This document shows positions 1 to 10,142 of a stretch of 64,000 bases of DNA, piece after piece. Numbering within the stretch: position 1 is the first letter of the stretch; the number at the start of each line of letters is the position of its first letter. The translations under genes and the position numbers were made by a program. The notes under the pieces were generated by a model. It had not been told where the DNA came from and searched no databases. It was given only the letters and a program-made list of their open reading frames with translations. The DNA lies in contig VRVR01000022.1 of NCBI GenBank assembly GCA_009859145.1, positions 62,001 through 126,000 on the forward strand. The letters run 5' to 3'. The stretch comes from Andalucia godoyi. Taxonomy: Eukaryota; Discoba; Jakobea; Jakobida; Andaluciidae.

Positions 1-88
1 CATTTGGTTACAGTTTTACAAAACACACGCCCACTGCAGACGCACCACAGGCAGACAAGTACGAACACACACACTCTCTCTCTCCCCT

Positions 89-110
89 CACACACACACA
101 CACACACACA
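89..110. repeat. (CA)n microsatellite
   Basis: An uninterrupted CA dinucleotide tract follows CT-rich sequence near the left window edge. Nothing else is recognisable in bases 1-126, which lie beyond the stop codon of the first gene. Confidence 0.9.
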
Positions 111-126
111 TGCGTCAATGTTGTTC

Positions 127-1482
127 TTAAACGACGCCAGAAAGATTCGTTGGTCTCGTCAATGGTGGAGCAAGACCGAGACGTGTATAGTATCCGGAAC
201 GGATTTGTCTAACAGATCGATTTTCAAGAAGGACAGTCTTGTGGACTCGGAGCGGCCTGACCATTTCAGCACCAGCAGGGCCGAGACCGGGCATGACAGC
301 GGTTCCCTTGTCACCACCTTCATCGTCACCTCCGCGGACGGATCGGTAGAGACCAAGACCAATGAGAATGACAATAAGACCTGCAATATCTGTGATTCGC
401 AGTTGTGTCGCATGCTCGCCCATGATGAATTTGAAGGTAAAGCAGATGTTTGCCAGCGGGATAACCACGGCAGATGCAACAAACATGAGCGTTGCAGAAC
501 CGAACTTGAGAATCATAACGAGCAGGATGTTGTAGGCAATGTTAAAGACCATGTAGATGGTGACGAACGGACCGGCCTTCGGGCAGTCATCCACGACGCA
601 ATCAGAGCCCTCTCCGTCGCACGACTTGATCGAGTTTTGGCCTGTGAAGTAGCACTTTGCACCATTTGCAAAGTTCTCGGGAATCTGTGATATTGCAATT
701 CCCTGCACAGGAGCACACGGAACCGCAAACAACAGCTGCACCAAGACCTGGAACACAGCGACCCATGCATTCAGATAGTAGGCATCCATTGGCTGATCCT
801 TGAACGCTAGCTCCTTGTAGATTGACGAGAGTGCGGTTGGAACGGTTGCCAAGAAGAACAAGCACGTCCACAGAGCATCTCCGCCGCCACCACCACCCGT
901 CAGAATAGGCGGCAGCAACGTCACGAGGATACCTCCAAAGATGATCACGGAGCCCAGATACTGTCTCCAATGGTAGCGCATCTTGAGCAAGAAGAACGAG
1001 AAGATCATCGTGACTGGAATCGCGCCCTGAGACAGCAACACCGTCATTGGACCCGGAATGTGCGCAGATCCGAAAACAACCAAAACTCCAGCTACCGCAT
1101 CCAGCGCGCCCATAACCGCAAACTTACGCTTCGGGTACTTGATCATATCATCCGTGATGTGATCCGTGAACTTCAGCTTGTACCAAACAGCCCCGAAAAA
1201 CAGCGGAAGATAGATTACAGAGGTCAGCACAGACAGGAAATACAGATAATTCGCCATTGGATACGTCATCAGCTTCAACGCCACCTTGTTTCCCGTACCT
1301 GCTATAATCACTCCAATAAGAAGAGACGCCAGGAACAGCCGAGATGCCTTTGCCGTCGTCCCGCTGGACCCCGCATCGCCGCTTCCGGCTCCTGCTCCTG
1401 CGGTGGACGCTGCTGCATCCGCCGACGAGTCCTGGCCATCGCTACGAGTAATCAGCGGCGTTGACTCTTTTCCCTTCCCCAT
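127..1482 (-). CDS. CRT-like (chloroquine-resistance-transporter-like) membrane transporter
   Basis: A 451-residue multi-pass membrane protein of the CRT-like branch of the drug/metabolite transporter superfamily. These proteins move small peptides, amino acids or thiols across vacuolar, plastid or related membranes. A hydrophilic, Ala/Gly/Ser-rich tail of about 47 residues precedes roughly ten hydrophobic segments (about residues 48-380). Family hallmarks are visible: the LFFGAVWYK stretch near 94, FAVMGALDAVAGVL near 121, and a loop with four cysteines at about 277, 288, 295 and 300. That matches the disulfide-bearing luminal loop of PfCRT. The last 70 residues are polar and unlike the family. 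The ATG at 1482 is the only sensible start. Substrate and membrane cannot be read from sequence. Confidence 0.85.
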   Translation of the reverse strand: MGKGKESTPLITRSDGQDSSADAAASTAGAGAGSGDAGSSGTTAKASRLFLASLLIGVIIAGTGNKVALKLMTYPMANYLYFLSVLTSVIYLPLFFGAVWYKLKFTDHITDDMIKYPKRKFAVMGALDAVAGVLVVFGSAHIPGPMTVLLSQGAIPVTMIFSFFLLKMRYHWRQYLGSVIIFGGILVTLLPPILTGGGGGGDALWTCLFFLATVPTALSSIYKELAFKDQPMDAYYLNAWVAVFQVLVQLLFAVPCAPVQGIAISQIPENFANGAKCYFTGQNSIKSCDGEGSDCVVDDCPKAGPFVTIYMVFNIAYNILLVMILKFGSATLMFVASAVVIPLANICFTFKFIMGEHATQLRITDIAGLIVILIGLGLYRSVRGGDDEGGDKGTAVMPGLGPAGAEMVRPLRVHKTVLLENRSVRQIRSGYYTRLGLAPPLTRPTNLSGVV

Positions 1483-1546
1483 CTTGCACCCAACAATCTA
1501 GTAAAAGAAACAAAAACAAAAGCAGAAAAACAAAACAAAACAAAAC

Positions 1547-1578
<32 letters not shown>

Positions 1579-1830
1579 TGATTTTAAATAATAAAAAAAT
1601 ATTAATACTAACCTTACATAATCCTCGTAATCGTAATAATAAAAAGAAAAGAGTAAGGGTCTGAAAATGCGCTAGGAGACAATAGACTATGCAAAGCGTT
1701 TGAGCTTCGACACAGAAGCTCAGAGCGGAATTTTGAGGGGTTTTCTGTTCCCTTTCGCTGAGCTTATGGCAGGGGGGTTGGGATTACAGCAGGCGAGGAA
1801 GGAGTGAGGGGGGAAGGTTGGGAAGACCTT
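1483..1830. other. Spacer with (CAAAA)n repeat
   Basis: The spacer between two genes on the minus strand. It holds a CAAAA pentamer tract at about 1531-1575, an AT-rich stretch and a G-rich stretch near 1770-1820. No ORF or RNA gene is recognisable. Confidence 0.7.
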
Positions 1831-3447
1831 TTAGAATTCGTTGGAATGGGTTATCTGCAGTTCAAACGATGCTCGGAGTTGAGAGTAGATGGGGCGAAAC
1901 GATGGATCTGGGTCGGCGATCTTGACGAACAGTTCTGAGTCAAAGGACTGGACGAGCTCTGCCAGGGAGGTGCTTGGCGGCGATCGGGATTCTGCAAAGT
2001 GAACACCATGCCATGCTCGAACGGCAGCTCCGAGAGCGGCGAGGTTGGGGTTGCGATTTGCAAGACTGAAAACAGAAAGCTGAAATATATTTGCTGCAAT
2101 TTGGGCAATTTCTGTGCTCTGGGAAGCGCCACCGGCAAAGACAATCTTTGTGCCGGAGTGTTCGCGATCATGAGGATCCGACATGCCCATTGCGATGGAC
2201 CGCACAAGCATGGACACGAGTCGAGTTTCGATCACGGCCCGCAACTTTTCGCCGCAGGACAGTTCAGATACATGCTCCACTGGAATACCATCCTTCACAG
2301 CCACGATTGCCTCCAAGGGTCCCTGTACTGCGCAGTGCGGGGTGATTTCTGGAACCACATAGTGCACTGCAAGGTACTTCCCCGCGGATGCTGCAGACAA
2401 TCTCAAGAATGAATCGGTCTGCAGGGGGTCAGGTACAATCGAACGACGCGAAAGATCGCCGTTTGCGAAGCATAGCAGCGGGAAATACAAGAGTTGCGAT
2501 TCAGTAAACGGAGACGAAAACACATGGCCAAACGACTCTTGGGGTCGATAAGCACCAGTGAAGAAGGCGATTGTATCGGAAGTGCCCATTGACAAGGAGA
2601 TACCAGATGGATTGAAAAGCCCAGAGGAGAAATTGTCACCAGTGCCGACAACCACTCCAGGGCTCTGTTGATCCTCTGGCAATTTCAGCAGCTTACAGAA
2701 GCACGGACTTAGAACACCCGCGAGCTGGGAGCCGTCTGCACAAGACGGAAGCAAGCTTGCGAGCTGTGGAGAGATCTTATCCAGCAGAGGTCGGAACCAG
2801 TAGCGGTGCTGAACATCGAACAGGTTTGTTCCCGATGCATCGCCAAAGTCGATTGGAGCATACGAGCCTGTCAACACGGAGCATACAAAAGAAGAGACCA
2901 AATCAATGTGAACCAAATCCCGCACAGCATCCTTGCTCTGAGCTCGCAGAAACTTCACGATTTGACTTGCGGAAAACCGTTCGTGGGCTGTCGACCCGGT
3001 GATGACCGCAAGTTCGGACGCCCCACCGACCATTGACTCGAGCTCTTCACACTCTTTCCACGTTGAAGAGTCCATCCAGACTGGCGAGGAATAGGGAAGC
3101 AGCTGTGCGAAATCCTCCAGAGTCGTCGCAGCGGGGGTCAGCCGTTTGGCCCAGTACACCGTTCCGTGCATCTGTGCCGACACCGAAACTGCGCCTAGTT
3201 GCATGTCTTTACATGATTCACCTATTCTGCGGAACAGCTCAAACAATGCAGAAATCCACAGAAGAGGTGAAGAATGGACAACACGCTTGTCCGCACTCAG
3301 GAACTGCACCCCGCACGCCAGCCCAAAGGACGCAAACAACGGATCGTCAAACGAGATGCTTTCGACCGCCGTGATTCGTCGATGCAGAGTGTCAAACACG
3401 CATCCTTTGATGGACTGCGTCGAAAGGTCGATTCCCAGCGTCTTCAT
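1831..3447 (-). CDS. XYLB: Xylulose kinase (FGGY family)
   Basis: A 538-residue FGGY-family sugar kinase closest in pattern to eukaryotic xylulokinase, which phosphorylates D-xylulose to xylulose 5-phosphate for the pentose phosphate pathway. The N-terminal phosphate loop GIDLSTQSIKG is at residues 5-15. SAQMHGTVYW (about 108) and WMDSSTWKECEE (about 143) carry substrate-binding residues. DFGDASGTNLFD (about 220) contains the conserved aspartate. VGTGDNFSSGL and SMGTSDT (about 287-310) form the second nucleotide-binding part. The length is normal for the family (about 530). The start ATG at 3447 directly precedes the first beta strand. It is probably cytosolic. Confidence 0.9.
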   Translation of the reverse strand: MKTLGIDLSTQSIKGCVFDTLHRRITAVESISFDDPLFASFGLACGVQFLSADKRVVHSSPLLWISALFELFRRIGESCKDMQLGAVSVSAQMHGTVYWAKRLTPAATTLEDFAQLLPYSSPVWMDSSTWKECEELESMVGGASELAVITGSTAHERFSASQIVKFLRAQSKDAVRDLVHIDLVSSFVCSVLTGSYAPIDFGDASGTNLFDVQHRYWFRPLLDKISPQLASLLPSCADGSQLAGVLSPCFCKLLKLPEDQQSPGVVVGTGDNFSSGLFNPSGISLSMGTSDTIAFFTGAYRPQESFGHVFSSPFTESQLLYFPLLCFANGDLSRRSIVPDPLQTDSFLRLSAASAGKYLAVHYVVPEITPHCAVQGPLEAIVAVKDGIPVEHVSELSCGEKLRAVIETRLVSMLVRSIAMGMSDPHDREHSGTKIVFAGGASQSTEIAQIAANIFQLSVFSLANRNPNLAALGAAVRAWHGVHFAESRSPPSTSLAELVQSFDSELFVKIADPDPSFRPIYSQLRASFELQITHSNEF

Positions 3448-3634
3448 AGTTCATACGCGCTCTCCTGTTCCTGCTTCCTGCAGCTCTCGCGTCGCTCTCG
3501 ATCGATGAAATGTGATGGAGACAAGAAGACTGTAGTCGTGGTCCGTTGAGTCCCCCGTTTTCCCCCTCGTCGCAAGATCCGCAAAAAACGGAAGTCGACA
3601 AGTGGCATTTCGCCCAAGAACGACCGACTGTACT

Positions 3635-3708
3635 GCGAAAGTAGCTCAGCTGGGAGTAGCGTTCGACTGAAGATCGAAAGGTCGCGTGTTCAATCCACGC
3701 CTTTCGCA
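3635..3708 (+). tRNA. tRNA-Phe (anticodon GAA), intronless
   Basis: The cloverleaf folds by eye. The acceptor stem GCGAAAG/CTTTCGC is perfect. The anticodon stem TTCGA/TCGAA closes the loop CTGAAGA with anticodon GAA. The T arm GCGTG-TTCAATC-CACGC is perfect, and the discriminator is A. The D arm is slightly irregular (GCT/AGC with a long loop). A and B box promoter sequences are present inside the gene, and a T6 run at 3714-3719 can terminate RNA polymerase III. It lies in the divergent gap between the xylulokinase and the Myb/SANT-like gene. No CCA is encoded, as expected in a eukaryote. Confidence 0.95.
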
Positions 3709-3894
3709 AATGTTTTTTGTTTTTCGTTTTATATTATCATCATCTTCCCCGACCGTCTTTATTCATGGGATCCATCCTTTTTCATTTGTTTTCTTTTTCT
3801 TTTTCTTTTTCTTCCGGGTTCCTCAAGACAAGGCGTCATTCTGGCTTGGGTTTTCACAAGAAAGAGGGGTTTGGTGGGGGGAGAAGAAAGTTTG

Positions 3895-6615
3895 ATGGAT
3901 CTGGAAAAGGTTGGTTCGGGCGATGTGTCTTCCTCGGAGAAGAAGGCCGAGTCGGCGTCTGTAAACCGAGCTGAACATCCTTCGTCGATGGACTCTCATT
4001 CGTCTTCTCCATCTTCTGTGTCCCACTCGGATTCGGAATCAGACAATGGAAACGACGTGTCGCGCAAATCGTCTCGTTCCAGGCACGGGATTCAAAAGGG
4101 ACCGTCGGATTCTGAGCCGCGGTCGAGCAGAAAAGGAAGGAAACGCGCGGCGAATTCGCCTTCTGAGAACGAACCATCTCCGAAGCGAGAGAGAATCGCG
4201 TTCATGTCGGAGCGACAGCAAATCCGGTTCTTGCTGGAAAGTACAATGAAGGAGGAAGAGTCGTTGTTGCCGGCTGCTGCCCTCAGCACGAACTTGTCGT
4301 CGTCAGCTGCAGGGAGCAATGCTGTTTCTGGAGTTAATGCGGATGCAAGTGCGAGTGTGAGTGTGAGTGGTAACAGTGTTAGTGCTGGTGCAGGTGCTGC
4401 TGGCGTATCACTGAGGGAGAGTGCTGAGTGCCCATTGCAGACGCATTGGGGAGTCTCGCTGACCAGCTTGCTTGCTCCACCGTCAGAAGAAAAGGAAGTT
4501 CCGTACCCGTCTGATATTACAGGATGGGTGGAGAGGCGCAGGCAGTTGTGGAAGCGGTCTGCCAATGATCCCGAGTCTTACTATTTCATGTACCCACATC
4601 CGGGGGACAAGATCAAGCGCGGGCCTCTGAACGACAAGGAAAGAGATACCATGAAGAACACTGTGCAGCTGTGGGAGGATTGGTCTGGAAAGTCCTGCGA
4701 AGGCGTGTGGGGTATCCTCAGTACGACAATGGTGAGCCGCACGGGAATGCAGTGGAAGAGCTACTTTGACAGTCTTGCGCTCGAAGCCTCGATTGCTGCC
4801 AACTCGACATCACCATCTGCCTCCAGCGTCGTGGTGCCGACGACAAAGAAAGGCAAGGAAAGAGATTCGAATATCCATAATCCAGCGACACCAACAAGCA
4901 CGGGACAGATGTCCTCGTTTGTGTCGTCGTCGTCGTCCAACGGTGGTGCGTCCGATAGCGAGATGAAGGGTCCAGAAATTGCGAGAAGATCTAGTTCTGC
5001 AAGCAACAAGAGCCGGCGAGACGATGATTCTACCCCGGTTTCGTCTTCTCCGTCAACATCCAAAGCACAAGACAGGCAAAAACTCAAGTTGGAGGATCCA
5101 AAGTCCACCGCCGCGCCCTCACCCTCCTCCGCAACGGCAAACGCAGTTTCGTTTTCATCAAAACCCAGTGCGTCCGCTCCAATGGACATCGATGACGAAA
5201 TATCCCATCATGAAGAAGCTCCGAAAACAGGTCGCTCGGCCTCCGCGTCATCCAGCTCGGAGAAACGCGCATCCGTCGAGTCTTCTTCTGTAAAATCGGA
5301 AGGACAATCCGATTTGGAAAGAATCCTCATGGCGCAGGAGACGCTGATGGTGGAAGTGATGGAATCCACGAAGCGGCACTCCCCGGCTGCCGAATCCGTT
5401 GCCAAGTCTGCTTCGAATAGCAATACCGCAATCAGCAAGGATCCTGCGGCGTCATCCAACGGACCAGTTCCAGTTCCAGTTTCAGCTCCGGCTCCAGCTC
5501 CAGCTCCGGCTCCGGCTCCGGTTGCGACTCCTGTTCTCCAAAAGTCAACGTCGGCAAATGATGTGAAGGCTGCAGAAGAGAAGAAAGAGAAGCGAAAGAA
5601 GATGCAAAGAGAGAGCAGGACTCTTTTGGAGAAGGCAAAGAACGATCGTGAAGTCCAAAATGTACGCGAAAATCAGGAACGCGAGAGAGAAAGAAGGCGC
5701 GAGTGGCCGTATGCTTCGAAGCGGACGACTCCTCTGCGGGACTCGCAATACTGCTGTGTGCAGATGACCGGGCATTATGACGGTATCATATCCGTGAAGA
5801 TTGCAGTCACGTCAGTTTCGGAGCCCAAGTCTGGAGCGGATATCGCGCTTTTTGACAACAAGGAATTTTCGTACGGATTCCACCTCGCTGTGAACGAGGA
5901 CGATTCGTCTTCGGACAGCGACGGCGAGAAGCCTTCAAAGCCTGTTGCGCTCGAGAACGCTGTGTTTTACGAATTCTGCAACGAGGACGTTGCGGCTTAT
6001 GATACTGCCAAATGCGAGCAACAAATTGCAGAGATTGATCGCCTTGTGGCTGTGCTTATGGAGCCCCTGAAGAAGCTGCGCTCCGGCGGGACTCCTCAAG
6101 ACGAAGATAGGCAAGCCCGACTCAGGGTCCTTTCGAGTCGCAAGTCCCTGCTTCTCGAGAGAAGAGACCGGATCTGGCTGGATGCAGGAGCACCCGAAGA
6201 AGAGTTGATCGAATGGAAACCAAAATTCAGGTTTGCGAGCATTACAGAATCTCTCCAGCTCATCAAAGCAAAGGTCGATGTGCCCTATGCGACGTCGGGC
6301 ACCACACACCCCATTGACCCCCCTGTTTCCATACAGGAGCGTTCGTATACTCTCAACGCAAAATACCGATTCGGCGCAACTCCATTCCACAAGGCCTGCT
6401 TGGAAATCGAGCACCAGGAATACCTGCTGCAGGATGTTGCGAACATCAGTGCGGCCAAGAAGCGCGACGAAGATGAATTGTTGCGAAACGTCGATCTCGA
6501 AAGACACGATCTCAGAAGACGATTGAGGGTCGAGTCCGAAACCAGAGATTTGCTGAGATCCTGGGACGCACAAGGGCGCCCTGTCTTTGACTGGGCACAG
6601 ATCATCAGCAAGTAA
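3895..6615 (+). CDS. Large disordered protein with a Myb/SANT-like block, unknown function
   Basis: A protein of 906 residues from the first in-frame ATG at 3895; the open frame extends a little upstream without an ATG. Residues 1-120 and about 300-560 are Ser/Ala/Pro/Lys-rich and probably disordered, including an alternating Pro-Ala stretch near 525-545. Residues about 210-295 form a compact, tryptophan-spaced basic block (WVERRRQLWKR, KRGPLNDKE, VWGIL, GMQWKSYF) that resembles a Myb/SANT-like DNA- or histone-tail-binding fold. A charged helix near 565-610 leads into a conserved-looking C-terminal half of about 300 residues, ending in long charged helices. I do not recognise the C-terminal domain. 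A nuclear chromatin or transcription role is only an inference. Coding bias is steady to the stop. Confidence 0.8.
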   Translation: MDLEKVGSGDVSSSEKKAESASVNRAEHPSSMDSHSSSPSSVSHSDSESDNGNDVSRKSSRSRHGIQKGPSDSEPRSSRKGRKRAANSPSENEPSPKRERIAFMSERQQIRFLLESTMKEEESLLPAAALSTNLSSSAAGSNAVSGVNADASASVSVSGNSVSAGAGAAGVSLRESAECPLQTHWGVSLTSLLAPPSEEKEVPYPSDITGWVERRRQLWKRSANDPESYYFMYPHPGDKIKRGPLNDKERDTMKNTVQLWEDWSGKSCEGVWGILSTTMVSRTGMQWKSYFDSLALEASIAANSTSPSASSVVVPTTKKGKERDSNIHNPATPTSTGQMSSFVSSSSSNGGASDSEMKGPEIARRSSSASNKSRRDDDSTPVSSSPSTSKAQDRQKLKLEDPKSTAAPSPSSATANAVSFSSKPSASAPMDIDDEISHHEEAPKTGRSASASSSSEKRASVESSSVKSEGQSDLERILMAQETLMVEVMESTKRHSPAAESVAKSASNSNTAISKDPAASSNGPVPVPVSAPAPAPAPAPAPVATPVLQKSTSANDVKAAEEKKEKRKKMQRESRTLLEKAKNDREVQNVRENQERERERRREWPYASKRTTPLRDSQYCCVQMTGHYDGIISVKIAVTSVSEPKSGADIALFDNKEFSYGFHLAVNEDDSSSDSDGEKPSKPVALENAVFYEFCNEDVAAYDTAKCEQQIAEIDRLVAVLMEPLKKLRSGGTPQDEDRQARLRVLSSRKSLLLERRDRIWLDAGAPEEELIEWKPKFRFASITESLQLIKAKVDVPYATSGTTHPIDPPVSIQERSYTLNAKYRFGATPFHKACLEIEHQEYLLQDVANISAAKKRDEDELLRNVDLERHDLRRRLRVESETRDLLRSWDAQGRPVFDWAQIISK

Positions 6616-7267
6616 ATCCACAAGCACACAAGCACTGCCCGCTGCCGCATAGCTCAACCCATTCGTGGACTTCGCCCCTCCCCAAACCCAACATCAGGAT
6701 CTCCTATGCAGTTGACCATTTTGTGCATCGACGTTGAGCATCAAACAATATCATACCAGACGTTTGTTTGTCTGAACCCAAAAACATCTCATGCCTCCAA
6801 AGAGGGATCTTCCCAACAAACTCAAACCGGCCATTCCCGGAGATACCGAGAACCAAGAAACTCGTGGTTGCGATGACCCTCTGATGCAGAGCAATCTGCA
6901 TTTGAAAGCATTAGTACTCGCCCCCAATTAAAGAAGCAAAACAAAACATGTGGCTTGGATCCGTCTTCGGTGACAGCCCAGTCCGATGATCTGCTGTATT
7001 TTCATGTCTTTGGCGAGCGAGCAGTGAAAACACGGAGACGTCTCATGCACACCTGCTGTAAGATCTCTCAGCACCTTTGGGTATTTCGCTCTTGGTTTTC
7101 AGAGAGCCAAAACACCTTTTCTTCAGCTTTATTTTTCAATGGTTTTTTGGTTTTTTGGTTTTTTGGTTTTTCTGAAAATCCCATTTTCTTCTCGTACTTT
7201 TCTTCTTCTTCTTTTAGATACATACATTGTTTGAATTAGCAAGTCATAGCGGAGCTTAACGAAAACC
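6616..7267. other. Spacer with (GGTTTTTT)n
   Basis: A 650-base gap between two plus-strand genes. It holds a short GGTTTTTT octamer repeat at 7141-7171 followed by a pyrimidine tract before the helicase ATG, probably promoter and 5' UTR. No gene is supported. Confidence 0.6.
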
Positions 7268-9316
7268 ATGACGAAGAAACGGTCGAATCCCTCTGAGCCG
7301 ACAGATGAGGCAATTGAGCCCAGTTCTGAGCATCGGCCTTCTAAAAAGGCAAAAGTAGCTGCTGCTTCGGCGGGTACTGCGGAGAAGCAGCCTGCATTGC
7401 GAAACTATGTCGAACCGGATGCGGCGGATGTGGACACTGCGTCAAAGCCGAGGAAAGTTGGAGTGAAGAAGTCGAGAAATTCCAAGCAGGATATTCAGAT
7501 CGAGACGTACAACGCAGAGACTGCAGAAGAGGAATTCGCGACCAAGAAGCCGTCTTCTGCGAAGCAAGTGCACAGACAACAACACAAGGCCGATGAAGAC
7601 CAAGCGAAAGTGGTGGTGGAGGAGGAGAACAAAAAGAAGAACGAAAACGAGAAGGGGGTCGGTGCTGTGGAATCGACAAAGCTGAGTACCGGAACAGGCA
7701 AACTTGCAGAATCGATCTTTTCAAACAAGTCGTTCACAGAGCTGGATCTTTCACCTGAGACGCTTCGTGCGATCAGGGACATGAATTTCACGACGATGAC
7801 GGAGATCCAGGCTCGGTCGATTCCTGCTCTGATGGCTGGTCGCGATGTTCTTGGTCAGGCAAAGACGGGTTCTGGAAAGACGCTGGCGTTTTTGATTCCG
7901 ATTGTCGAATTGCTGCGGAAGGCTCGGTTCATGCCGAGAAACGGCACGGGGACCATCATCATTGCACCGACCCGCGAGCTCGCCCTCCAGATTTACAATG
8001 TTGTGAGAGAAGTTTGCAAGTATCATTCACAGACTCACGGAATTGTTATGGGAGGCGCGAATCGATCGAATGAGGCAGACAAGCTGACGAAAGGAGTCAA
8101 TATTTTGGTTGCGACTCCGGGACGCTTGTTGGATCATTTGAAGAACACGAAGGGATTTGTGTTTAAAAACCTGCTTGCACTTGTCATTGATGAAGCAGAC
8201 CGTATCTTGGAAGTGGGTTTCGAGGAGGAAATGCATGAGATTATGCGAATTCTTCCTCCGCACCAAAAGAATTTGTCGTATGCAGGAAAGAACGAGGCTC
8301 TCAAGTCCAATGAATATGACAATGCGAACGAAGACGACTCGGACAAGAAGAAGAACAGTATGGGGAGCGAGTTCCGTCAAACTGTCTTGTTTTCTGCGAC
8401 CCAAACGACCAAGGTCGAGGATCTAGCGCGTGTCTCCTTCGCTGGAACAAAGCCGCCATTGTATATTTCTGTGGACGAGGACAAGTCCACGTCGACGGCA
8501 GCCAATCTTGAACAAGGATATGTTGTGTGTTCCGCGGACAAGCGATTTTTGCTGTTGTACACCTTCTTGAAGAAGAATGCAAAGGGAAAGAAGATCATTG
8601 TGTTCTTGTCATCCTGCAATTCTGTGAAGTTCCATGCTGAACTGCTGAACTACATTGACTTGCCCGTCGTTGATCTCCATGGAAAGCAAAAGCAAAGCAA
8701 GCGCACCAAGACCTTTTTCGAGTTTTGCAATGCAGAATCCGGCATTTTGCTGTGCACGGACGTCGCAGCTCGAGGTCTCGACATCCCAGAGGTCGACTGG
8801 ATTGTCCAGTATGATCCTCCAGATGATCCAAAGGAGTACATCCACCGTGTCGGAAGAACCGCTCGTGCCGGCGGCCGCGGACGTGCCCTTCTCTTCTTGC
8901 TTCCGGAAGAGCTCGGGTTCCTGAAGTACCTCAAGGAGGCAAAGGTTCCGCTGAACGAGTATGAGTTTCCGGAAAACAAGATTGCGAATGTGCAGGCTCA
9001 GCTCGAAAAGCTCGTGGAAAAGAACTACTACCTCCACCAATCTGCGAAGGATGCGTACCGATCCTATCTTCAATCGTATGCATCGCACTCGCACAAGGAG
9101 ATCTTCAACGTGCACGCTCTCGATCTTCAAAAGATTGCACATGGTTTTGGATTTTCCGTTCCTCCGCGTGTTGACTTGAAAATTGCAGACTCTGGAAAGG
9201 GAAAGGCCATCCGGAAGCGTGGAGGCGGAGGCGGATTTGGTGCTTCTGACTGGGGAAAGAAGCACTTTTCGAAACACGCAGGTGGCCCCTCGTCGTCGGA
9301 CAGAAGGTCGCGATAA
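7268..9316 (+). CDS. HAS1: DEAD-box ATP-dependent RNA helicase, Has1/DDX18 type
   Basis: A 682-residue nucleolar DEAD-box helicase needed for pre-60S and pre-40S assembly in known eukaryotes. A charged tail of about 150 residues precedes the Q-motif region [13 protein letters not shown]. Motif I AKTGSGKT is near residue 198, PTRELALQ near 236, TPGRLLDHL near 283, DEAD near 307 inside the Has1/DDX18-typical [18 protein letters not shown] near 375, and [10 protein letters not shown] near 526. The C-terminal part with [13 protein letters not shown] and a basic, glycine-rich end matches Has1. An insert of about 30 residues (Asn/Asp/Lys-rich) separates motifs II and III. The ATG at 7268 is the first in frame. 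Confidence 0.95.
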   Translation: MTKKRSNPSEPTDEAIEPSSEHRPSKKAKVAAASAGTAEKQPALRNYVEPDAADVDTASKPRKVGVKKSRNSKQDIQIETYNAETAEEEFATKKPSSAKQVHRQQHKADEDQAKVVVEEENKKKNENEKGVGAVESTKLSTGTGKLAESIFSNKSFTELDLSPETLRAIRDMNFTTMTEIQARSIPALMAGRDVLGQAKTGSGKTLAFLIPIVELLRKARFMPRNGTGTIIIAPTRELALQIYNVVREVCKYHSQTHGIVMGGANRSNEADKLTKGVNILVATPGRLLDHLKNTKGFVFKNLLALVIDEADRILEVGFEEEMHEIMRILPPHQKNLSYAGKNEALKSNEYDNANEDDSDKKKNSMGSEFRQTVLFSATQTTKVEDLARVSFAGTKPPLYISVDEDKSTSTAANLEQGYVVCSADKRFLLLYTFLKKNAKGKKIIVFLSSCNSVKFHAELLNYIDLPVVDLHGKQKQSKRTKTFFEFCNAESGILLCTDVAARGLDIPEVDWIVQYDPPDDPKEYIHRVGRTARAGGRGRALLFLLPEELGFLKYLKEAKVPLNEYEFPENKIANVQAQLEKLVEKNYYLHQSAKDAYRSYLQSYASHSHKEIFNVHALDLQKIAHGFGFSVPPRVDLKIADSGKGKAIRKRGGGGGFGASDWGKKHFSKHAGGPSSSDRRSR

Positions 9317-10142
9317 ATTTTTTTTTATTTAAAAAGTAGAATTTCTGCGGGTGCTTACTCTTGCGTCACGTACTGGGATAAAATACACTGTGTCTGGATC
9401 AGTTGTGGGAGAGGTGGGGGTCGTCTTGTGAACAGCATGCGTCGTGAGCAGCAAGAGAGGACGGAGATGCAAGAGAACCAGGCCTCCATCCGCTGTATAA
9501 ATACATTAAAAAAACCACCACAAACAAAAATTGCACGATACAACATGCATGAGAGGCACGTAATGAGGCCTTGATTATGAAAGTCATTAACCTAATACAA
9601 GGCAGGAGAACTCTCCCCCGAAAAAAAAACCCTAGCCACGGAACCTCACTAGGGTTTTTTGCACGTCCCGTTCATTCCTCATTTGCCATATGATTTTGAA
9701 TTTTTCTGCGCAGAAAAGTTATTCGATTCTTATTTTGTTTTTCTTGTGTGTTTTGTTTGCTTGTGTTGGCGTAGAAAAGGTTTGTATTCTATTATTATCC
9801 TTCTTTTCATTCTGCTGGTCTCGGGATTCGTCGTGCTGCACAGCTTGTTGAAATTCGCGTTTTCTTTTCCAATTCGCTCGATAGTCTTGTGTTTGTCATC
9901 ATTCTTCTGTCGTCGGAATTGGTCAAGGCGAGATTTTTTTCAACAGTAGTGGTTGTTGTCGTTGCTGTCATTTCGTCTTTGATACACTCTGTCTGCAGCA
10001 GTCGCTCTATCCGTGCATCCCCTTCTTCTTTTTTTCCCCCTGCCGTTTTCCGAGAACTGTCGACTAATCTTGTTTATTGAACCCGCAACCTTTGTGTTCG
10101 TGTTTTTCTGCATTTATCTTTCCGACTCGCTTTTTAGAAACA
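9317..10142. other. Spacer upstream of eS6 gene
   Basis: An 826-base gap. Apart from the perfect hairpin listed separately, it is T-rich with long pyrimidine tracts from 9680 to 10140, as expected for the promoter and 5' leader of a ribosomal protein gene. A possible splice acceptor (TTTTTAG) ends four bases before the eS6 ATG, so a leader intron is conceivable. No ORF is convincing. Confidence 0.5.
9624..9660. other. Perfect 12-bp inverted repeat (hairpin)
   Basis: AAAAAACCCTAG and its exact complement CTAGGGTTTTTT are separated by 13 bases. The hairpin sits about 310 bases past the helicase stop and about 480 bases before the eS6 ATG. It could act as a 3'-end or boundary element. The CCCTA core resembles telomere repeats, but only one unit is present per arm. 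Confidence 0.6.

Noticed and set aside
5935-6657. A 240-codon minus-strand frame
   Set aside because: It is a shadow of the well-biased plus-strand gene; no domain is seen.
9624-9660. Interstitial telomere repeat
   Set aside because: Only one CCCTA-like unit occurs per arm and no tandem array is present.
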